A DNA stretch of 64,000 nucleotides from Pseudomonas synxantha BG33R (GCF_000263715.2 NZ_CM001514.1:4777674-4841673), one strand, 5' to 3'; numbered from the stretch's first letter, positions 53,643 to 62,503 are shown. Numbers and translations: made by a program. Notes: generated from the sequence alone by a model not told the origin.

Positions 53643-54101
53643 ATGCTGGTTAACAACAACGCCCAAGCCGTATCGACCGTCCAGCAACTCAAGCGCCCCG
53701 ACATGGGCCCCGCCAACGCCGCCGCCAGCGCGCTGTACAGCGGTGCCCTGCAAGTTGCGCAGCAAAGCGTCACGCTACCGGCGGCGCAGAAGGAACTGGA
53801 CAAGGCCGGTGACCGTATCGACGAAGCCTTCGCCAAGACCCGCGTGTACATGCAAGCCGGTTCAGCACGCAGTGAGTTCACCGACTACATGACTAAAACG
53901 CCAGCCGAACGCATCCGTGATCAGTTGCTCAAAGAAAGGGGCCTGACCCTGGAAGAGCTGAACGCCATGCCGGCCGAGCAACAGCAGGCCTTTGCCAAGG
54001 AAGTGTCCGAGCGGTTCAAGCAGCAGCAAGAGCAGCAGGTAGCGGCGAAAACGACTGACCCGCAGGCACAGGCAATGAAGGAAACCCTGGCTGCTATCTA
54101 A
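53643..54101 (+). CDS. Uncharacterised Ala/Gln-rich helical protein
   Basis: A 152-residue protein (MLVNNNAQAVSTVQQLKRPD) predicted by eye to be almost all helical, with a Gln/Glu-rich coiled coil at about 115-145 (AEQQQAFAKEVSERFKQQQE). AGRSEFTDYMTKTPAERIRD in outline occurs near 75-95. There is no signal peptide, cysteine or membrane helix. It has a candidate sigma-54 promoter and lies convergent to a chemoreceptor gene. A link to motility or secretion is possible but unproven. Confidence 0.5.
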   Translation: MLVNNNAQAVSTVQQLKRPDMGPANAAASALYSGALQVAQQSVTLPAAQKELDKAGDRIDEAFAKTRVYMQAGSARSEFTDYMTKTPAERIRDQLLKERGLTLEELNAMPAEQQQAFAKEVSERFKQQQEQQVAAKTTDPQAQAMKETLAAI

Positions 54102-54119
54102 GCTGCACAGTAGACCAAT

Positions 54120-54207
54120 GTGGGAAGGGGCTTGCCCCTGATGGCATTGGGTCAGCCACCCAATACAGTGACTGACACTCCGTCATCGGGGGCAAGCCCC
54201 CTCCCAC
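54120..54207. repeat. REPIN, type B arms
   Basis: GTGGGAAGGGGCTTGCCCCTGA...TCGGGGGCAAGCCCCCTCCCAC (arms quoted in part), 88 bp, between the convergent hypothetical gene and the chemoreceptor gene. Confidence 0.88.
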
Positions 54208-54247
54208 ATTTGGATCTCCTTTGACATGGGATCAGCAGAGTTTTCGA

Positions 54248-55567
54248 CTATTGCAGTTGCAGCGTCGAGTTGAACTGACTGATTGCATCCACCACATGCC
54301 GCGAGCCTTCCTGTATCTCCAGGATCACCTGCCCCGCTTCATTGGCCAGCTCCACCCCTAGCCCCGTACGGCTCAAGCTCGACTGCATGCTCGTCACCGC
54401 ACTCAGTGACAGGTCGTGGTTCTTGCGCACCACATCCACTATCTCTACCGTCGCCTGGCTGGTGCGTGCCGCTAGGCTGCGCACTTCATCGGCCACCACT
54501 GCGAACCCACGTCCATGCTCACCGGCTCGCGCCGCCTCAATCGCGGCGTTGAGCGCCAGCATATTGGTTTGTTCGGCAATGCTGCGGATAGTCTGCACGA
54601 TGGCACCGATGATGTCGGACTGTTTGTTGACCGCATCGATGCTGTGGGCAGCCTGGTTCAAGTCGCTGGAGATGGCCTCGATGATCTGTACCGTTTGCTG
54701 CACCACCTGCGAGCCCTTGCGGGCGCAGGCGTCGTTTTGTACGGAGGTGGCGTGGGCCGAATCGGCGGCGGTGCGCAGGGTGGTGACCTGGTCGGTGATG
54801 TCGCTGGCAAATTTCACCACTTTGTACAGGCGCCCATTGGTATCGAAGATCGGGTTGTAGGACGCCTCCAGAAACAAGGTCTTGCCGTATTTGTTTTTAC
54901 GCTCGAAGCGATGGGAGTGGTATTCGCCACGATTGAGCGAGGCCCAGAATGCCTTGTAGGCCGGCGACTCCACTTCATTGCGATGACAGAACATGCTGTG
55001 GTGCTGACCGATGATTTCCTCACGTGAATACTGCACGGTGCGCAGGAAATTGTCGTTGGCGTTGAGGATCTGACCCTGTGGGGTGAACTCGATCACTGCC
55101 ATGGAGCGGCTGATGGCGTCGATCAGGCTTTGGTTCTCGTGTTCATGGTGTACTCGCGCGGAAATATCCGACGCCACCTTTATCACACTTCGCACCTGAT
55201 GGTCGCTATCCAGCACCGGCATGTAGCTAGCTTCAAGCCATACCTCTTCACCGTGCTTGTTCAAACGCATGAAGGTGCCGCTGAGCGCTTCGCCCCGCGC
55301 CAGGTCGCGCCATAATTTGCTGTATTCGTCGGTGTGGGTGTAGGCCTCATCGCAAAAAATGCGGTGATGTTTACCGCGGATCTCATCGATGCTGTAACCC
55401 ATGCTCTTGCAGAAATTTTCGTTGGCTTCGAGGATCACGCCTGTGCGATCAAACTCGATCATCGCCATGGAACGGCTGATGGCTGCGAGCTTGGCATTGG
55501 CTTCGGTGAGGGCACAGGAAAAACGCTGGATTTCTTGAAGGTCGGATTTGTGCTGGCGGTTGAACAT
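54248..55567 (-). CDS. Cytosolic PAS-PAS methyl-accepting chemotaxis protein (BdlA-like), second copy
   Basis: A 439-residue soluble chemoreceptor of the same length and design as the one at 26234. Two PAS domains ([20 protein letters not shown] and [20 protein letters not shown]) each carry an FC-containing motif (RIFCDEA, SMFCHRN) and WLEASY or FLEASYNP. The signalling hairpin contains [20 protein letters not shown]. It has no membrane helix. The two genes in the window are diverged paralogues rather than recent copies. Redox or c-di-GMP sensing and dispersal control are inferred from BdlA. Confidence 0.87.
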   Translation of the reverse strand: MFNRQHKSDLQEIQRFSCALTEANAKLAAISRSMAMIEFDRTGVILEANENFCKSMGYSIDEIRGKHHRIFCDEAYTHTDEYSKLWRDLARGEALSGTFMRLNKHGEEVWLEASYMPVLDSDHQVRSVIKVASDISARVHHEHENQSLIDAISRSMAVIEFTPQGQILNANDNFLRTVQYSREEIIGQHHSMFCHRNEVESPAYKAFWASLNRGEYHSHRFERKNKYGKTLFLEASYNPIFDTNGRLYKVVKFASDITDQVTTLRTAADSAHATSVQNDACARKGSQVVQQTVQIIEAISSDLNQAAHSIDAVNKQSDIIGAIVQTIRSIAEQTNMLALNAAIEAARAGEHGRGFAVVADEVRSLAARTSQATVEIVDVVRKNHDLSLSAVTSMQSSLSRTGLGVELANEAGQVILEIQEGSRHVVDAISQFNSTLQLQ

Positions 55568-55771
55568 GGTCAGATCACCCTTGAGTCCCGGCGCCTGAAC
55601 GGCGCATTCCATTCTTGTGTTGGTAAACCTTCACGGGGAAATAACCATTCAAAACGCTTTATAGGCCAAGCATCATTAACGGTCCTGGGTGAGCATAGAC
55701 AGGGGTTGGCGCTATGCAAGGCCACTAATCAGCCAGCATTGCCAGCAGGGCGCTGGCAGCGCAAATCTCGC

Positions 55772-56785
55772 TTACAGACCAGCCTTTACCTTGGCAGCTA
55801 CATCCGCCGGCACCCACGGCTGCCAGACTTGCGGCTGTTCCTTGAGGAACGCCAGCGCAACCTGGCGCGGCGGCTGACGTTTCTCGCTCATCCGCGCCAA
55901 GGTGGTGTTGAGCAGATCAATCGGCAAGTCGACTTTTTCAAAGAACGCCACCAGTTGCGGATACTGCGCCTTGAACGGCGCCGACACGCCAATGGCCAGG
56001 TGCGCGGGCAACGAGCGAGTGCCAATGGGGTGTGGATGGTTGGCGTCAGCCAGGGTTTTCCAGGCCTCGGCGTTGAACGCGGGCTCCTCCAGCTTGACCA
56101 GCTTGAAACGGCCCAGCAGCGGTGTAGGCGACCAGTAATAAAACAACACCGGTTTGCCGCGCCGGATCGACGACGCCACCTCGGCATCCAATGCCGCGCC
56201 GGACCCGGTGCGGAAGTTGACGAAACTGTCGGTCAGGCCATACGCCTTGAGTTTCTGGCTGTTGACGATCTCCGAAGTCCAGCCGGTGGGGCTGTTGAGG
56301 AAACGTCCACGGCTTGGGTCTTCGGGGTCGCGAAACACGTCCTTATAGCGCGCCAGGTCGGCCACCGACTTGAGGTCCGGCGCCAGCGGCTTGATACCGC
56401 GCTCGGCGTCGCCCTTGATCACGTATTCGGGCACCCACCAGCCTTCGGTGGCGCCTTTGACCGTGTCACCCAGACCGAACACTTTGCCTTCACCTTCAGC
56501 CTTGACCCACGCCGGACTACGCCCGGCCCACTCTTCGCCGATCACCTGGATATCGTCCTTGGCCAGAGCCGCCTCCAGGCTCACGGTACTGCCGGGCAAA
56601 GTGTCGGTGGGCAGATCGTAGCCCTTCTCGACGATCAGGCGCAGCAGCTCGGTGATCAGGCTGCCGCTTTCCCAAGTGATATCGCCGAAGTGGATGGGTT
56701 TGCCGGCTTCGGTGGCCATTGCCGGCTGGGCCAGGGCGGTAAGTGCCAGCAGCGAACTACCCAGCAGGTTTTTCAGTTTTTTCAT
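55772..56785 (-). CDS. Glycine-betaine/proline-type ABC transporter substrate-binding protein
   Basis: A 337-residue ProX/OpuAC-type binding protein with a signal peptide (MKKLKNLLGSSLLALTALAQ, then PAMA) cleaved near residue 24. The motif IHFGDITWESGSLITELLRL and the later WWVPEYV and YYWSPTPLLGRF contain the aromatic residues typical for quaternary-amine ligands. No permease or ATPase gene is adjacent, so it must work with a transporter encoded elsewhere. It starts 47 bp after the FecI-like sigma gene. Confidence 0.87.
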   Translation of the reverse strand: MKKLKNLLGSSLLALTALAQPAMATEAGKPIHFGDITWESGSLITELLRLIVEKGYDLPTDTLPGSTVSLEAALAKDDIQVIGEEWAGRSPAWVKAEGEGKVFGLGDTVKGATEGWWVPEYVIKGDAERGIKPLAPDLKSVADLARYKDVFRDPEDPSRGRFLNSPTGWTSEIVNSQKLKAYGLTDSFVNFRTGSGAALDAEVASSIRRGKPVLFYYWSPTPLLGRFKLVKLEEPAFNAEAWKTLADANHPHPIGTRSLPAHLAIGVSAPFKAQYPQLVAFFEKVDLPIDLLNTTLARMSEKRQPPRQVALAFLKEQPQVWQPWVPADVAAKVKAGL

Positions 56786-56832
56786 CGATTGCCTCTTGGT
56801 CAGTCGGTCACAACACGTGATCGATGCGGTAT

Positions 56833-57324
56833 TCAGAATCGGTTGACGGCGCGGGCCATGTAGTCGCTGACCGAACGCTGGGATATCCCCAATTCGGCGG
56901 CGATCTCGGGGTAAGTCAGACCATGGAGGCGCGAGAGTAAAAAGGTCGACTTGACCTTGGCCGGCAGGCGATCGAGCAACTGGTCGATGGTCTGCAAGGT
57001 TTCGAGCTGTTGCGCCAGGTCTTCCGCAGAGAGCGTGCTGGCGGTTTCGTCGTAATCCAGGCAGTCGAGATAGGCGCGCTCCAGGTCACGGCGACGCCAA
57101 AGCTGGTAGATCAGGCGCTGGGCAATGGTGGTCAGCAAGGCGCGGGGCTGAAGGATCGGCGCTAAGCCGGAAGCACCCAGGAGCTGGGCGAAGGCGTCGG
57201 CGGCGATGTCTTCGGCGTGTGCACGCGATTTGAGATGGCCGTGCAAGCGGCTGCACAGCCACGCGTAATGACTGCGGAACAATGTGCCCACGTAGTCGCT
57301 GTGAGCAGTGTCGGCGCCGGACAT
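56833..57324 (-). CDS. FecI-like ECF sigma factor without anti-sigma partner
   Basis: A 163-residue ECF sigma factor. Region 2 is YVGTLFRSHYAWLCSRLHGH and the following AEDIAADAFAQLL; region 4 has RLHGLTYPEIAAELGISQRS then VSDYMARAVNRF. It resembles the iron-starvation FecI group, which is normally followed by fecR and a TonB receptor. Here the gene ends directly after the region 4 helix and is followed by a ProX-type gene; no fecR or receptor is in the window. The ATG at 57324 (MSGADTAHSDYV) follows AAGGAGCCACT. I see no clear Fur box upstream. Confidence 0.85.
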   Translation of the reverse strand: MSGADTAHSDYVGTLFRSHYAWLCSRLHGHLKSRAHAEDIAADAFAQLLGASGLAPILQPRALLTTIAQRLIYQLWRRRDLERAYLDCLDYDETASTLSAEDLAQQLETLQTIDQLLDRLPAKVKSTFLLSRLHGLTYPEIAAELGISQRSVSDYMARAVNRF

Positions 57325-57433
57325 AGTGGCTCCTTCTTGAGTAGGTTGCGCGTTATGTCCGGTGTTCCGGTGGAGCGATCCTAGCAAAGCCTCTTATTCT
57401 TTAATAATACTTAAAAGTCTTCCTTATATAACT

Positions 57434-58225
57434 TTATTGAATTTTCACGTAGCCAGCATTTGCTGCCTGTTGCTGGTAGTCCAGCAGCACGTAGTAGTCG
57501 TCTTCACTGGCCGGCAGCACGGTCTGCACGCCCAGTGTCTGGGCAATCTCCGGTAACGCCAGCAACGCCTGATTCATTGCCTGGCGAATCTCGGCCACCT
57601 GCTTGTCACTCATGCCCAGCGGGCCGATGTAGGGCAAGGTCGGGCTCGGCGCGCTGCGGGTGATGATGCGCAGCCCCGCCACTTCCTGTGGGGCAAAACG
57701 GGCAAGGTAGTCGTAGGTCACACTGTCGATGGCAGCGAGGTCGGCACGGTCTTCGCGCAGCCAGCGCAGGCTCTCGCGGTGAGCGCCGCTGATGGCAACA
57801 GAGGCGAAGAAACGCCCATCGCGGTGCAGCGGCGCCAGACGCTCACGCAGCAGGTTCATGCCACTGTTGGAGTCGTGGCCGTTGATCACGCCGCGGCTGT
57901 TGTAGAACTGTGCCAGGGTCTGGCGTGGGTTGTCGTCGCGAGTCAGCAGCAGGCTGCAATGTTGCCCGTGGCTGCTGTGGGGCAGTTCATAGCGCGGGCG
58001 GCCGATCACGCTGACCTGGCCGCGCAGTTGGGTCATCAGTGGATAGCCACAGGTTTGGGTCACGAGCAACTCGGGCGCGAGCCATAGGCCGGGCAGGTCA
58101 AGGTGATCGGCATTGAGCCGCTGCACGCCCAGGCGTTCGAGGATGCGCGTCAGCCACTGCTGGTTGGCCTGCTGGATAGGTTCGGGCGCGACATACATCA
58201 GCAGTTCGGCGTAGTGGTCACTCAT
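57434..58225 (-). CDS. PhnD/SsuA-like binding-protein-fold protein without signal peptide
   Basis: A 263-residue protein with the fold of phosphonate- and phosphate-binding proteins. Motifs are YNSRGVINGHDSNSGMNLLR (about 107-126), SGAHRESLRWLREDRADLAA and IDSVTYDYLARF. The start MSDHYAELLMYVAPEPIQQ has no signal peptide, so the protein should stay in the cytoplasm, unlike transport-linked relatives. It follows the fatty-acid desaturase gene by nine bp in one operon. It could be an enzyme or a ligand sensor. ATG 58225 is preferred over 58231 from ribosome-binding-site spacing. Confidence 0.75.
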   Translation of the reverse strand: MSDHYAELLMYVAPEPIQQANQQWLTRILERLGVQRLNADHLDLPGLWLAPELLVTQTCGYPLMTQLRGQVSVIGRPRYELPHSSHGQHCSLLLTRDDNPRQTLAQFYNSRGVINGHDSNSGMNLLRERLAPLHRDGRFFASVAISGAHRESLRWLREDRADLAAIDSVTYDYLARFAPQEVAGLRIITRSAPSPTLPYIGPLGMSDKQVAEIRQAMNQALLALPEIAQTLGVQTVLPASEDDYYVLLDYQQQAANAGYVKIQ

Positions 58226-58234
58226 GAACATCTC

Positions 58235-59164
58235 TCACGCAAAAGGATGCCGGGGACTATCGATAGCCTTGAAGCCGTGACGGCTGATCAACTGGCCGTA
58301 GCCTTGCACCAGGAAGCCGCCGCTACGCATCAGCCATTGCTCGCGCCGGGCGCGGTAGACCGTGGGCAGCAAGTACCAGGGCAGTTTCGGCAAGTCGTGG
58401 TGCACCAGGTGCAAGTTGTTGTTGAGAAATAACCAGGACCATGGCCAGGACGCTTCGTTGAGTACGGTGCGCTGCTCCGGTTGCAGGTGTGGGCGGTGTT
58501 CATAGTAGGAACGGATCGACGCCAGGGACAAGGCCGGCACACTCACCAGCAGCAAGTAATGCCACACCGCAAGCGCGCTGTAGCAGGCTATGAAACTCAG
58601 CATCAGCACAGTGATGGCGCCGTGGGCCAGCCACATCGGCCATGCCTGGGGCAGGCGTTGAAACTCGTGACGGGCCAACCGGCCAATGGCCAACGGCGCA
58701 GCCAGCAGGAAGCGGCCAAGCACGGTCTTGGTCAACCAATGCACGCCACGTTCGAACAGCGAGCTGTTGTCCCATTGCTGCTGATTGAGGTAGCGGCTTT
58801 CAGGGTCGATGCCCGGTAGGGTCAGGTCGTCGTCGTTGTGGTGCAACAGGTGGCTGTCGCGGTACAGCGTGTAGGGAAACCACACCGCGAAAGGGGCATA
58901 GCCGAGGAGTTTATTGAGCAACAACGAACGGGTCGGGTGGCCGTGGAGCAGTTCGTGTTGCACCGACAGCCACAGCGTGACGATCGGGATCAGCAACAGT
59001 GTGCTCAGCAACAGGCCTAGCCACTGGCTGCCAAGGATCACGGCGAACCAACCGGCATATACACCGATCAACAGCAACCAGGTCGGCCATTCGGTTCTTG
59101 CGGCAAAGGTCGTCGCCAGGGCTTCGATTTCCCGGCGGTGGGTCAGATCAAGGTAGTTGGCCAT
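58235..59164 (-). CDS. Membrane fatty-acid desaturase
   Basis: A 309-residue di-iron membrane desaturase. The three histidine boxes are HELLHGH (about residue 67-73), HLLHH (about 105-109) and HLVHH (about 252-256), within four to six hydrophobic helices. Enzymes of this type desaturate or hydroxylate fatty acyl chains or related lipids; the exact substrate is unknown. It is the first gene of a two-gene operon with the binding-protein-like gene. Confidence 0.88.
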   Translation of the reverse strand: MANYLDLTHRREIEALATTFAARTEWPTWLLLIGVYAGWFAVILGSQWLGLLLSTLLLIPIVTLWLSVQHELLHGHPTRSLLLNKLLGYAPFAVWFPYTLYRDSHLLHHNDDDLTLPGIDPESRYLNQQQWDNSSLFERGVHWLTKTVLGRFLLAAPLAIGRLARHEFQRLPQAWPMWLAHGAITVLMLSFIACYSALAVWHYLLLVSVPALSLASIRSYYEHRPHLQPEQRTVLNEASWPWSWLFLNNNLHLVHHDLPKLPWYLLPTVYRARREQWLMRSGGFLVQGYGQLISRHGFKAIDSPRHPFA

Positions 59165-59245
59165 CGGCAGCTCAGAGCAGGTGTTTCCTGCTCTGTGCAA
59201 TGAGGCGGGAAAATCTTGCAGATTGTTTGGTTCTAAGCTTGTAAC

Positions 59246-59362
59246 TCAGTGACCGAACAGGCCGGCTTCGGATTTCTTGGTCTTCTTGTCGGCGCGTTTT
59301 TCATCCGCGGTTTTTGCCGGCTTTTTCTTCGCGGCTTTCTTTGAATCCATACCTTTGGCCAT
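59246..59362 (-). CDS. Lysine-rich 38-residue protein
   Basis: A tiny protein (MAKGMDSKKAAKKKPAKTAD, ending KSEAGLFGH) with 14 lysines and a KKxxKK-rich tract, likely disordered and nucleic-acid binding. A ribosome-binding site (GTTAGTGGAGC) lies before the ATG at 59362. Short lysine-rich frames of this form recur in pseudomonads. It could bind DNA or RNA, but nothing shows this. Confidence 0.6.
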   Translation of the reverse strand: MAKGMDSKKAAKKKPAKTADEKRADKKTKKSEAGLFGH

Positions 59363-59465
59363 GATGCGTGCTCCACTAACAGGGGATGTAGCACTGGGTA
59401 TACCACCTATTGATCGACAGAAGGCGCTTATAATCCCCGGCCCTGACAATGCTGGCCCAACAACC

Positions 59466-59879
59466 ATGCCCGACCTGCACATCGAAACGCTGGCAGAGCC
59501 CCTCTGGCCACTGCTGAACAAGTTTTACCGCAGCCACAACTCTTCGATGAGGGCCCTCAAGGGCGGCCGTTTGTGGGTAGCTCGCGACGGCGAGATCGTG
59601 GCCGGCTTGTGCTTGAGCCCGGTGGTGGGTGGGCAGTGGCTGACGGGGGTGTTTGTCGACCCGGCCTATCGCGGCCAGGGGTTGGCGGCACGCTTGATTG
59701 AGCAGGCGGTAGCCGGAGTGGAGGGTACGGTGTGGCTGCTGTGCCATCCGGATCTGGAGGGGTTGTATCAGCGTATGGGGTTCAGTCAGGACACGCTGCT
59801 GCCGCAGTCCCTCAGCGAGCGGTTGGTGCGCTACAAACGGAACAAGCCGATGATTGCGATGGGGTTCTCAGTCACCTGA
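59466..59879 (+). CDS. GNAT-family N-acetyltransferase
   Basis: A 137-residue acetyltransferase. The acetyl-CoA loop is LTGVFVDPAYRGQGLAARLI (about 60-79; RGQGLA), followed by VWLLCHPDLEGLYQRMGFSQ. The ATG at 59466 gives MPDLHIETLAEPL. The substrate is unknown. It is divergent from the lysine-rich peptide gene and is followed by a REPIN. Confidence 0.82.
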   Translation: MPDLHIETLAEPLWPLLNKFYRSHNSSMRALKGGRLWVARDGEIVAGLCLSPVVGGQWLTGVFVDPAYRGQGLAARLIEQAVAGVEGTVWLLCHPDLEGLYQRMGFSQDTLLPQSLSERLVRYKRNKPMIAMGFSVT

Positions 59880-59897
59880 ATGATGCCGGGCAAAAAT

Positions 59898-59984
59898 GTG
59901 GGAGGGGGCTTGCTCCCGATGGCGGAGTATCCGTCGCTGAAATGTCGACCGGTCCACCGCTATCGGGAGCAAGCCCCCTCCCAC
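59898..59984. repeat. REPIN, type B arms
   Basis: GTGGGAGGGGGCTTGCTCCC...GGGAGCAAGCCCCCTCCCAC, 87 bp, between the convergent GNAT gene and def. Its arms match those at 12690 almost exactly. Confidence 0.92.
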
Positions 59985-60009
59985 ATTGGGACCTCAGGTA
60001 GCCTGGTGT

Positions 60010-60549
60010 TTATTCGTCAGCTGTCGGATCCAATTCCGGGAACATCACTTCGATAAACCCGAACTTGCTGAAATCGGTGATCCGCGACGGGTACAGCCGA
60101 CCGATCAAATGGTCGCACTCATGCTGCACCACCCGCGCATGAAAGCCGTCGGCAAAACGCACAATCGGCTCGCCCTTGGGATCGAAACCTTCGTAGCGGA
60201 TCTGCTGGTAACGGTTCACGGCGCCGCGCAAACCGGGCACCGACAGGCAGCCTTCGAAGCCCTCTTCCAGCACCGGGCTCAGGGGCGTGATAAGCGGGTT
60301 GATCAGGATGGTCTGCGGTACCGGCGGCGCCTCCGGATAGCGCTCGCTGGCTTCGAAACCAAAGATCACCAGTTGCAGGTCGACACCAATCTGCGGTGCA
60401 GCCAGGCCAACACCGCCCACATGTTCCATGGTCTGGAACATGTCGTCGATCAGTTGCCACAACTCGGGGCTGTCGAACATTTCCGGCGGCACCGGCGGAG
60501 CGATACGCAGCAGGCGCTCGTCGCCCATTTTCAGGATTTCACGGATCAT
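60010..60549 (-). CDS. def: Peptide deformylase
   Basis: A 179-residue metal-dependent deformylase that removes the formyl group from new proteins. All three motifs are present: [10 protein letters not shown] (about 46-55), EGCLSVP (about 98-104) and QHECDHL (about 141-147). It is not next to fmt, so it is an additional def-type gene, as pseudomonads usually have two. The ATG overlaps the yihY stop by four bases. Confidence 0.94.
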   Translation of the reverse strand: MIREILKMGDERLLRIAPPVPPEMFDSPELWQLIDDMFQTMEHVGGVGLAAPQIGVDLQLVIFGFEASERYPEAPPVPQTILINPLITPLSPVLEEGFEGCLSVPGLRGAVNRYQQIRYEGFDPKGEPIVRFADGFHARVVQHECDHLIGRLYPSRITDFSKFGFIEVMFPELDPTADE

Positions 60550-61502
60550 CGTGGCACTTCTTCAGGGGTGGGCTTGGAGTGGTCCCGGCCTAGGCCCGAG
60601 ACGTGCTGTTTTTCATCGGTATGACCGGGTTCGTCAAACTCCTTTTCACCTGGGTCCTTGCCTTCGGCTGACATGTGTTCGATCACGGCATTCATCTCCG
60701 CACCCAGCAGTAACACGGCGGCGGAAATATAGAAGTACAGGAGCAGGACAATGATCGCGCCGATGCTGCCATACATGGCGTTGTAGTCGGCGAAGGTTTT
60801 GACGTAATAACCAAAGCCCAGGGAAGCCACAATCCACACCACCACGGCCAACACCGAGCCTGGGGTAATGAAGCGGAATTTCTGCTCGACGTCCGGCATC
60901 ACGTAATACATGAGTGCCACGGCGAACATCAGCAGGATCACGATCAATGGCCAGCGCAGGATGGTCCACAGGGTGACGACGAACTCCTGCATGCCGATCT
61001 GCCCGGCCAGCCATTCCATGACCTGCGGGCCAAGCACCATCAGCGCAGCGGCGGCCAGCAACATGCCGGCAATGCCGACGGTGTAGAAAATCGACAGCGG
61101 AAAACGCTTCCAGATCGGCCGGCCTTCGACCACGTCGTACGCGGCGTTCATCGCGCTCATCATCAAACGTACGCCCGCAGAGGCGGTCCACAGCGCGATG
61201 ACGATACCTACCGAGAGCAAGCCACCCTTGGACTGTTGCAACTGGTCGATGACCGGGTTGACCTGCTCCAGCGCCTGGGGCGGCAACACCAGCTCCGACT
61301 GCAAGCGCAGCCAGGTGAAGAAGTCCGGCAGATGCAGGAAACCGATCAGGGCAATCAGGAACAGCAGGAAGGGAAACAACGAGAACAGCATCTGATAGGC
61401 CAGTGCCGAGGCGTAGGTAGGCATCTCGTCATCGACGAATTCCGTGACGGTGCGTATCAGCACCTTATGCAGCTTGAGACCATCGAGTACCGGAAAAATC
61501 AT
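60546..61502 (-). CDS. YihY/BrkB-family inner-membrane protein
   Basis: A 318-residue membrane protein with six or seven helices ([20 protein letters not shown], and later [20 protein letters not shown]). Family marks are [18 protein letters not shown] and [20 protein letters not shown]. Earlier claims that such proteins are RNase BN were withdrawn; the function is unclear. The C-terminal 35 residues are charged. It is coupled to def. Confidence 0.87.
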   Translation of the reverse strand: MIFPVLDGLKLHKVLIRTVTEFVDDEMPTYASALAYQMLFSLFPFLLFLIALIGFLHLPDFFTWLRLQSELVLPPQALEQVNPVIDQLQQSKGGLLSVGIVIALWTASAGVRLMMSAMNAAYDVVEGRPIWKRFPLSIFYTVGIAGMLLAAAALMVLGPQVMEWLAGQIGMQEFVVTLWTILRWPLIVILLMFAVALMYYVMPDVEQKFRFITPGSVLAVVVWIVASLGFGYYVKTFADYNAMYGSIGAIIVLLLYFYISAAVLLLGAEMNAVIEHMSAEGKDPGEKEFDEPGHTDEKQHVSGLGRDHSKPTPEEVPR

Positions 61503-61625
61503 AGCGTCTCCTTTCGCCGCAAAGAGGTTGAGTTCGTGGGCGACTCAGGGGCCGTTTTCTACATCAAAGTAGCCCATTTGGCGACTTTGAAACAATTTCC
61601 AAAATTTAGTTGCAACAGTTCACAC

Positions 61626-61650
61626 AAAAACGGCCATCCGTGGATGGCCG
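61626..61650 (-). terminator. Rho-independent terminator of the CsbD gene
   Basis: On the minus strand CGGCCATCC-AC-GGATGGCCG is followed by TTTTT, 32 bp after the CsbD stop. A second small hairpin (CTGCTGG/CCAGCAG) precedes it. Confidence 0.88.
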
Positions 61651-61681
61651 CCATACTGCTGGGCAAAACCAGCAGAACGCC

Positions 61682-61867
61682 TTATTCGGTGGCTTTTTTC
61701 ACCGCGTCCTTGGTTTTCCCGACTGCTTGCTGCGCTTCACCTTTTTTCTCTTGGATCACGCCTTCTGCACGCAGTTTGTCGTTGTCCGTGACTTTGCCGA
61801 TACCCTGCTTGATGTTGCCGACCGCTTCGTTCGCCAAACCTTTTGCCTTATCCGATGTGCTGCTCAT
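61682..61867 (-). CDS. CsbD family stress protein
   Basis: A 61-residue CsbD-like protein ([40 protein letters not shown]) with the G-x-x-K-Q-x-x-G-K pattern. Such proteins are small, highly charged and induced by stress through sigma factors; the mechanism is unknown. CAGGAGAAATACC precedes the ATG. Confidence 0.9.
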   Translation of the reverse strand: MSSTSDKAKGLANEAVGNIKQGIGKVTDNDKLRAEGVIQEKKGEAQQAVGKTKDAVKKATE

Positions 61868-62064
61868 GGTATTTCTCCTGGAACAATCGAGGGTTTTGGT
61901 CATTACGTAGAGGTTGACCCAGGACGCTTCGGCAGAGTTTCAATTATTTTCGCGAGGCATTTTATCGCCTGCCGCAGGTTTGGCTTTATGTTTTGCGGCC
62001 AACCCACGAGAATGCCCGGCACATTCAGGCTGCAACGCTGAATAACAGATCCCGTAGGAAGGTT

Positions 62065-62442
62065 ATGAAACTCAATAAAGCACAGGCTATCGCCCGCAGA
62101 AACCAGGAACTGGGCGGTGCCGTACTCGGCGTCAACAACTGCCATTTCACCGACCTGGACCACAAGCGCAATATCTGGTGGTTCGACCTGCCCGTTGCGC
62201 GGATTGCCGTGGGCCAGTACGAGTGGATCCATCTGCTGATGCATAACGCCGAGACGGACCAGTTGTTGCACCTGAAAGTGCCGACTGTGTTTCTGCGCGA
62301 AAAGCTGGAAGGGTTGGTGGTACGCAATGCGGGCAAGCGCAAGCCGGAGATTACCCTGGAACTGAGTGCCGACAAGGACTCGTTCCTCAAGGATGTGCGC
62401 CCGGCGGGTGCCGGCGTGAGCTTTGCCCAGTTCACTCTGTAA
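62065..62442 (+). CDS. Uncharacterised Pseudomonas-type protein
   Basis: A 125-residue protein (MKLNKAQAIARRNQELGGAV) with GTAGGAAGG before the ATG at 62065. It contains NIWWFDLPVARIAVGQYEWI and VPTVFLREKLEGLVVRNAGK; no metal or catalytic motif is clear. There is no signal peptide. It is a single gene divergent from csbD and separated from the MFS gene by a long hairpin. Confidence 0.65.
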   Translation: MKLNKAQAIARRNQELGGAVLGVNNCHFTDLDHKRNIWWFDLPVARIAVGQYEWIHLLMHNAETDQLLHLKVPTVFLREKLEGLVVRNAGKRKPEITLELSADKDSFLKDVRPAGAGVSFAQFTL

Positions 62443-62459
62443 CCATCGCCCCTAACCGG

Positions 62460-62496
62460 CGAGAGCGTGACTGCTATACCAGCAGTCACACTCTCG
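62460..62496. terminator. Long hairpin between convergent genes
   Basis: CGAGAGCGTGACTGCT-ATACC-AGCAGTCACACTCTCG has 16-bp arms with one G-T pair. There is no T-run. It lies 17 bp after the hypothetical gene and 7 bp after the stop of the convergent MFS gene, so a bidirectional terminator is likely. Confidence 0.6.
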
Positions 62497-62503
62497 CGCA
62501 CTT

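Noticed and set aside
55334..56863. Open frame of 509 codons on the + strand
   Set aside because: It lies antisense to the chemoreceptor and ProX-type genes, which have clear domains and ribosome-binding sites; long antisense frames are common in GC-rich DNA.
57325..57433. Fur box before the FecI-like sigma gene
   Set aside because: The region is A+T-rich, but no GATAAT-type repeat with the proper spacing was found.
7881..59984. Regularly recurring palindromes as a CRISPR array
   Set aside because: The copies are far apart, in inverted pairs and without spacers of regular size; they are REPINs.
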